This document shows, piece after piece, positions 20,877 to 25,329 of a DNA stretch of 25,329 bases. This DNA is from Anaerolineaceae bacterium (GTDB lineage: Bacteria > Chloroflexota > Anaerolineae > Anaerolineales > Villigracilaceae). The stretch spans positions 1 to 25,329 of the forward strand of contig VFKQ01000172.1 in NCBI GenBank assembly GCA_009885445.1, in the 5' to 3' direction. The first letter of the stretch is position 1. The number at the start of each line of letters is the position of its first letter. The notes beneath the pieces are model-generated. The model made no database searches. It was not told the DNA's origin and saw nothing but the letters and a program-made list of their open reading frames with translations. Made by a program: the position numbers and the translations under genes.

Positions 20877-23306
20877 TTAAGCACGGGCCTTCTCGCCTTT
20901 CGGGTCAAACAACACGGCGGCGGTGACTTCGGCCTGACGGTTGCCTTCAATTAATTCAATCGTAAAACGCTTGCCCTTCACAGCCAGTTCAGTGGGCAGG
21001 AAGGCGTACATAATATTCTTCTTGACGGTGAAGCCGTAGCCGCCACTGCGCACACGAGTGACCACTTTGTCGTCGTGATGAACTGCTTCACCGCCGTAGA
21101 TTTGCACGAACTCGTCGGTGTCGGTGAGCACGAGCGTGCACAATTTGCGGCGCAGTCCCTCAGCCTTTTGTTTGACCAGCGCATCGCGCCCGATGAAGTC
21201 GCCTTTCTCAAGGTCCACGCAGAAGCCGAGACCGGCTTCATACGGCGTTGTGCTCGGCGTGAGGTCGGTGGTGAAATATTTAAATCCTTTTTCAAGGCGC
21301 AACGGATCGAGCACCTTGTAGCCGCCAAGTTCGAGGCCGAATTCTTTGCCAGCTTCGATGAGCATGTCCCAGATCATGGTGGCGCGCTGGTTGGGGATGT
21401 ACAACTCCCAGCCGAGTTCGCCCGCGTAACTGACTCGTTGCGCCAGCACGTTGACGCCGTTGATGTTTATCGGCTTGGTCGTCAGATAGGGATGCGCTTC
21501 ATTGGAGATGTCGCTGTCCGTAATTTTCTGCAACACTTCACGCGCCTTCGGTCCCCACAGTGCAAGACAGGCATGTTCCTGGGTGATGTCGCGGATGGAT
21601 ACTTCACCGTCGTTATCGTCCACGTGCATTTGGATGCGTGCCAGATCGTTGGCGATAAAGCCCGAGCCGGTGATGACCCAGAAATGCTCATCGCCGAGGC
21701 GCGTGACGGTGAGGTCGGATTCAATTCCGCCGTTGCGATTCAAGAATTGTGTGTAGACGGCACTGCCAATCGGTTTATCAATGTTGCTGTCGGTCAGTCT
21801 CTGCAATAGCGGCAGGGCGCCCTTTCCTTTAACTTCGATCTTGCCGAAGGAGGTCAGGTCGAAGAGGGCGACACGCTCGCGGGTGGCCGTGTGCTCAATG
21901 CGCAGACGTTCGAAGTAGGGCGGTTTTGTCCAGCCCCATTGGCGCTGGTCTTCGCCCATGCGCCGCCATTCTTTGCCTGGCTCAAAATAGTTGACGCGCT
22001 CCCAGCCGAATTTTTCGCCGAAGACGGCGCCGTTCTCGAGCAGACGATAATGAAGAGGGCTAACCCGCTTCGGGCGGGCATGTTCGTGTTCGTCGTGCGG
22101 AAATTTAAGTCGGTAGTAATACTTCACGCATTCAAGTGTGCGCTCGGCGGCGTAGTTAAAATCCGCATAATAATTTCCGAAACGCGTGGCGCGATAACTA
22201 TAAATATCCATCGGCGCTTCGCCGTCAATGATCCACTCGGCCATCAGTTTGCCCATGCCGCCCGCACCGCCGTAGCCGTTGAGCGACATGCCGGCCATCA
22301 TCCAAAAACCTTTTGCGCCGGGCATGGGGCCGAGCAGAGGCTGGCAATCGGGCGTGTACGCGCCCGGGTGACGCACGAGCGTGATGATGCCCGCCGAATC
22401 CAAAAATGGCAAACGGCGAATCGCGCCTTCGAGCAACATTTCAAATTGATCAAAATCGCCGGGGAAACTTTTACTGCCGTGCTCCCAGGGCGTGCCATCA
22501 ATCCAGCGCGGAAGCGGCTTGGGTTCGTACCCGCCGATGACGAGTCCGCCGGCCTCCTGACGCATGTAAACCAAATTATCGGGGTCACGCAAGCACGGCG
22601 TGTTCGCCGCGAACTCATGGCCGGGCACAGCGCGCAACGCAATGTGTTGATGGTCCACCGGAGTCGTCGGGACGTGCAGGCCCGCCATCGCGGCGACTCG
22701 CGGCGCCCACATCCCCGCGGCGTTGACGATGACCTCGCATCGAATCTCGCCCTGGTCGGTCACTACCGCCTCGACCTCTCCCCTCGCTGACAATTTAATT
22801 CCGGTCACGCGCGTGTTGGTGTAAATCTCCACGCCGAGTTCTTTTGCAAAACGCGCCATCGAAGTGGTGACGGTGTACGGGTCAATCTGTCCGTCGCCAG
22901 GCAGATAGATGCCGCCGAATAAATCTTTGCCCGAAATTTGCGGCATCGCTTTGAGAGTCTCTGCGGGCGAGATGACTTCGCAATCCAGCCCGAGCGCTTT
23001 GGCGCGGCTGACACTGCGTTCCATTTCGAGCAGTTGTTCCTTGCTCGAAGCCACGCGCAAACTGCCGACTGTGTTGAACAGCCCCAGTTCTTTGTACAAC
23101 TGAACGCTGTACATGCGGAACCTGAGCATGGCCTGCGACGTGGCGAACTGCGTGACGAGTCCCGCCGCGTGCGATGACTCGCCGCTGGCGATCTCGCCTT
23201 TTTCGAGAATCACAACATCCTTGACGCCGTTCTTTGCAAGGTGATACGCGACCTGCGCGCCGTAAATTCCGCCGCCGATGACGACGATTTTTGCATGGGT
23301 TTTCAT
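20877..23306 (-). CDS. Dimethylglycine/sarcosine dehydrogenase-like FAD oxidoreductase with GcvT domain
   Basis: This 809-residue two-domain enzyme opens with a DAO-type FAD domain, V-I-G-G-G-I-Y-G at 9-16 and S-S-H-A-A-G-L with H46, the position of the covalent-FAD histidine in mammalian dimethylglycine dehydrogenase. The C-terminal part (from ~450) is a GcvT/aminomethyltransferase domain with the family motif Y-A-G-E-L-G-W-E-L-Y and an end R-S-G-G-Y-G. Such enzymes demethylate N-methyl amino acids and pass the one-carbon unit to tetrahydrofolate. The substrate (dimethylglycine, sarcosine or another) is not fixed by sequence. An in-frame GTG nine bases upstream was rejected because AGGTG lies six bases before the ATG. 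It sits between a choline-kinase-like gene and a PfkB-like gene. Confidence 0.9.
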   Translation of the reverse strand: MKTHAKIVVIGGGIYGAQVAYHLAKNGVKDVVILEKGEIASGESSHAAGLVTQFATSQAMLRFRMYSVQLYKELGLFNTVGSLRVASSKEQLLEMERSVSRAKALGLDCEVISPAETLKAMPQISGKDLFGGIYLPGDGQIDPYTVTTSMARFAKELGVEIYTNTRVTGIKLSARGEVEAVVTDQGEIRCEVIVNAAGMWAPRVAAMAGLHVPTTPVDHQHIALRAVPGHEFAANTPCLRDPDNLVYMRQEAGGLVIGGYEPKPLPRWIDGTPWEHGSKSFPGDFDQFEMLLEGAIRRLPFLDSAGIITLVRHPGAYTPDCQPLLGPMPGAKGFWMMAGMSLNGYGGAGGMGKLMAEWIIDGEAPMDIYSYRATRFGNYYADFNYAAERTLECVKYYYRLKFPHDEHEHARPKRVSPLHYRLLENGAVFGEKFGWERVNYFEPGKEWRRMGEDQRQWGWTKPPYFERLRIEHTATRERVALFDLTSFGKIEVKGKGALPLLQRLTDSNIDKPIGSAVYTQFLNRNGGIESDLTVTRLGDEHFWVITGSGFIANDLARIQMHVDDNDGEVSIRDITQEHACLALWGPKAREVLQKITDSDISNEAHPYLTTKPININGVNVLAQRVSYAGELGWELYIPNQRATMIWDMLIEAGKEFGLELGGYKVLDPLRLEKGFKYFTTDLTPSTTPYEAGLGFCVDLEKGDFIGRDALVKQKAEGLRRKLCTLVLTDTDEFVQIYGGEAVHHDDKVVTRVRSGGYGFTVKKNIMYAFLPTELAVKGKRFTIELIEGNRQAEVTAAVLFDPKGEKARA

Positions 23307-23332
23307 TGGATTCACCTGTGAAAAATAAATTC

Positions 23333-23402
23333 GGTGGTCGAGTAGACGGCGGGGGCGTCTCGTCTTTGCACATCAACATCGCTCCGCCGTCGTATCGAGA
23401 CC
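23333..23402. repeat. Dispersed GGTGGTCGAG...CGAGACC palindromic repeat, copy 3
   Basis: The ends match the other copies. The 45-base interior holds GACGGCGGGGGCGTC and GCCGTC stems. With copy 4 in the opposite orientation it fills the spacer between the choline-kinase-like and FAD/GcvT genes. Confidence 0.7.
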
Positions 23403-23432
23403 CCAGTTTATAGGAGATTCTACATCACGTGT

Positions 23433-23472
23433 GGTCTCGATACAGCGGACGAGCACCACCTACTCGACCACC
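23433..23472. repeat. Dispersed GGTGGTCGAG...CGAGACC palindromic repeat, copy 4 (inverted)
   Basis: GGTCTCGATAC (23433-23443) to CTACTCGACCACC (23460-23472) is the reverse orientation of copy 3, 30 bases away. The pair could form one long hairpin in RNA between two co-directional genes. Confidence 0.7.
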
Positions 23473-23477
23473 GTAAC

Positions 23478-24377
23478 CTACTTTGCAACTTCTTCCAACC
23501 AAACTGTAAAGTCGCTAGAATCCATTTTCTGCACCGCCCTGCCCGAGCGCTCCTCGGCCATGCCCCAGAAGTCGAAGTCGATTGTGGAGATACTCACCTG
23601 AATCGCAGCCCACAGAGCCCAGCCGATGTCAGACATGATCATGTTGAGTTTCATGCGCGCAATCAGATTTTCTTTCGCTTCGCCGAAATACGCCGCACAG
23701 ACTTCAGCAATCTGCGCATCGCTGAATTGCATTTCCTGACAAGTGTTTCCAAGTTCAAAGGTTGGGTCGTTGTTGCCGCCGTATTCGTAATCAATCAACC
23801 AGAGTTGCCTGCCATCGTCGATGTAATTTTCTGCCAGCAGGTCATTGTTGCAAGGGACAGTCGGCAACGGATTGACATTCATCGCCTGCTCAATGCGCCT
23901 GACCTTGGCCATATATTCATTGTAAACATCGGGGATTTTTATGTCCCGCTCGCGGCACACATCCAGATAATATTCCGTCAAGCGGAACATGTTGAAGTCG
24001 GCCAAAAAGCGCGGACCCGCGTGCAGTTTTTTGATGGCCTGCGCCATGCGCGTTGGCATGCCTTTTTCATTTAATGAATCCTTCGACATGGTCTTGCCGT
24101 TTAAGAACTCAATGACCATCACATTGTATTCAGGCAAAACGTGGAGCACCCGCGGCGCAACTCCTGCTTCCGCCGCGGCTTTGGTGTTGTGCATTTCATT
24201 GTCCCGATCAATCGCCAACAGTTCCGTGTTCGCGCCCGGCACACGGACAAAGTACGGCGCGCCATCGACGACAACGCGAAAGTTGGAGTTGGTCAATCCG
24301 CCCGAAAGCGGCTCGACTACAACCTGTTTGCCTTGCCAATCTTCAACTTTCTTAACGACTTCTTCAATGATGGACAT
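23478..24377 (-). CDS. Choline/ethanolamine kinase-like phosphotransferase
   Basis: This 299-residue protein belongs to the choline kinase/aminoglycoside phosphotransferase fold. It has a nucleotide-loop L-S-G-G-L-T-N-S-N-F (24-33), a Brenner-type catalytic loop P-C-N-N-D-L-L-A-E-N with D179 and N184, and the metal-binding I-D-Y-E-Y-G (D196, E198). The usual His before the catalytic loop Asp is Asn177; the catalytic Asp itself is kept, so activity is still likely. It probably phosphorylates choline, ethanolamine or a related amino alcohol in the cytoplasm. The start has GGAG six bases upstream. It is divergent from the CBS gene and is the first gene of a possible unit with the FAD/GcvT and PfkB-like genes, about 170 bases apart. 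Confidence 0.85.
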   Translation of the reverse strand: MSIIEEVVKKVEDWQGKQVVVEPLSGGLTNSNFRVVVDGAPYFVRVPGANTELLAIDRDNEMHNTKAAAEAGVAPRVLHVLPEYNVMVIEFLNGKTMSKDSLNEKGMPTRMAQAIKKLHAGPRFLADFNMFRLTEYYLDVCRERDIKIPDVYNEYMAKVRRIEQAMNVNPLPTVPCNNDLLAENYIDDGRQLWLIDYEYGGNNDPTFELGNTCQEMQFSDAQIAEVCAAYFGEAKENLIARMKLNMIMSDIGWALWAAIQVSISTIDFDFWGMAEERSGRAVQKMDSSDFTVWLEEVAK

Positions 24378-24456
24378 AGATACTCCGAATGGTCAAGTCT
24401 ATTCAAAGATTATATGGGAATTTTTAGGAATCTGCGGGTTTTTGAATTTTTTTCAT

Positions 24457-24462
24457 TATAAT
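24457..24462 (+). promoter_or_regulatory. Candidate -10 box for the CBS gene
   Basis: A perfect TATAAT lies 82 bases before the CBS gene start in the divergent spacer. There is no convincing -35 at 16-18 bases. The leader after it carries a TCATCTT heptamer pair. Confidence 0.4.
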
Positions 24463-24510
24463 CGTCACGACATCGAATTCGCCCCTAACCCGCATCTCGT
24501 ATCTCGCACT

Positions 24511-24524
24511 TCATCTTTCATCTT
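24511..24524. repeat. TCATCTT heptamer pair in the CBS gene leader
   Basis: Two perfect TCATCTT units, the same unit family as the arrays at 16257-16305 and 17160-17180, lie 20 bases before the CBS gene start and next to CTCGTAT/CTCGCAC. Confidence 0.6.
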
Positions 24525-24544
24525 TTCCGCCTCTCGGAGCCTCC

Positions 24545-25329
24545 ATGCCCAAGCAAGTCAAAGACCTCATGCACCGCGGTCTGATCAACTGCAAACCAGA
24601 CGCCACCCTCGGCCAGGTGGCTGTTTTGCTTAATCAACATCACGTCCACGCGCTGATCGTCACCGACCGCGACGGCCGCGCGCTGGGTATCATTTCGGAT
24701 TTTGACCTACTCGCCGGCGAGTGGCTTTCACGCGACGCGGACAACCTCGCGACCATGCGGGGTCTGACCGCCGCGGACCTCATGTCGCATCCGGTGGCTT
24801 CTGTTGAATCGACTCTGGCTCTAGCGGACGCCGTTCACATCCTGCGCGAAAAGCAGATCAGCCGCCTGCTGGTGACTGAGGCTGGCAAACCTGTCGGCTT
24901 AATCTCGCTGTCCGATTTTGTGGCCAGCATCGCCAAAACCGAAAAAGCAAACCGTGACACTGTCGGCGACGTGATGTCTGACGCGATTCTCGTCTGCCGC
25001 GGTAAGACGCCCGTCATCTCCGCCGCGCGCACGATGACTCAGGCGGGCTGGCGTTCCGTGCTCGTGGTGGACGCGAAGGGCAAGACCCTCGGCGTCGTCA
25101 GCGGATACGACCTTTTGCGTTTTGTTGAAGAAGGCATAGACGAGAAAGTCATCGTCCGCGAAGTGATGCACCCCGCGCTGACAATTGACATCCACGCCAG
25201 TCTGCGCGAAGCCGCCGAAAAAATGATTCAGAATCATCATCACCGTCTGGTGGTGATAGATAAAGACGACCCCGATGCGTTTCCGCTTGGGGTCATTTCG
25301 TCCTTCGACATCGTGGCCGAAATGGCGCG
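24545..25329 (+). CDS. Four-CBS-domain protein (partial, runs off the right edge)
   Basis: The visible 261 residues contain four CBS motifs in a row, beginning V-K-D-L-M-H (~5), A-D-L-M-S-H (~78), V-G-D-V-M-S (~139) and V-R-E-V-M-H (~203). Each ends in G-(I/L/V)-(I/V)-S-x-x-D-(L/F/I). Paired CBS domains form Bateman modules that bind adenine nucleotides and act as energy or redox sensors. The start has CGGAG six bases upstream. No stop codon occurs before the window ends, so an output domain may follow outside. It is divergent from the choline-kinase-like gene. Confidence 0.9.
   Translation, partial: MPKQVKDLMHRGLINCKPDATLGQVAVLLNQHHVHALIVTDRDGRALGIISDFDLLAGEWLSRDADNLATMRGLTAADLMSHPVASVESTLALADAVHILREKQISRLLVTEAGKPVGLISLSDFVASIAKTEKANRDTVGDVMSDAILVCRGKTPVISAARTMTQAGWRSVLVVDAKGKTLGVVSGYDLLRFVEEGIDEKVIVREVMHPALTIDIHASLREAAEKMIQNHHHRLVVIDKDDPDAFPLGVISSFDIVAEMA

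Noticed and set aside
21075..22790. Long plus-strand open frames (21075-21809 and 21891-22790)
   Set aside because: Both are antisense to the FAD/GcvT gene, arise from its codon bias, and show no family motif or ribosome binding site.
23307..23315. GTG start for the FAD/GcvT enzyme
   Set aside because: The AGGTG ribosome binding site is correctly spaced for the ATG at 23306 and includes this GTG.

Overview
The window looks like a chromosomal stretch of a Gram-negative-type or monoderm-like environmental bacterium, most plausibly a member of the Chloroflexota (Anaerolineae). That assignment is an inference from gene style: a CcmABCD cytochrome maturation set next to a lipoprotein cytochrome c, a DUF6036-type nucleotidyltransferase, multi-zinc-ribbon membrane proteins, and spacers full of short tandem arrays. 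No rRNA, tRNA or CRISPR array was seen.

Layout. Positions 1-360 are mobile-element debris: a REP-like hairpin, what looks like a copy of the 5' end of the downstream hutH gene, and the first ~38 codons of a RAYT-type Y1 transposase. Then come a DUF3558-like lipoprotein (minus), a nucleotidyltransferase/partner pair (minus) whose first gene looks frameshifted, and a histidine ammonia-lyase gene (plus). A GT-C-like membrane protein with a TPR-like tail (plus) converges on an alpha/beta hydrolase and an HI0933-family flavoprotein (both minus). From about 8.0 to 24.4 kb nearly everything is on the minus strand. In order of increasing coordinate these are: a triple zinc-ribbon membrane protein, a histone-deacetylase-family hydrolase, a VapC/DUF2281-like toxin-antitoxin pair, a large membrane Fe-S (HdrD/GlpC-like) reductase, a secreted lytic-transglycosylase-like protein, ccmD, ccmC, ccmB, ccmA, a cytochrome c lipoprotein, an accessory scar (IS30 remnant carrying a MITE-like palindromic element), a PfkB-fold protein, a dimethylglycine/sarcosine dehydrogenase-like flavoprotein and a choline-kinase-like protein. 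A protein with four CBS domains runs off the right edge on the plus strand.

How the genes fit together. The cytochrome c gene plus ccmA-B-C-D form one transcription unit for making and using c-type cytochromes; heme export (CcmABCD) is present but no CcmE/F/G/H is visible. The transglycosylase gene follows and an intrinsic terminator closes the unit. The choline-kinase-like, FAD/GcvT and PfkB-like genes form a second possible unit pointing to methylated-amine or C1 metabolism, although the PfkB protein has lost the usual catalytic aspartate.

The most unusual feature is in the spacers. In and around the ccm operon they are built almost wholly from short tandem arrays of 7-, 8- and 9-base units. 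These arrays supply the stop codons of three genes, abut start codons that lack a Shine-Dalgarno sequence, and appear as coding sequence inside two conserved enzymes.
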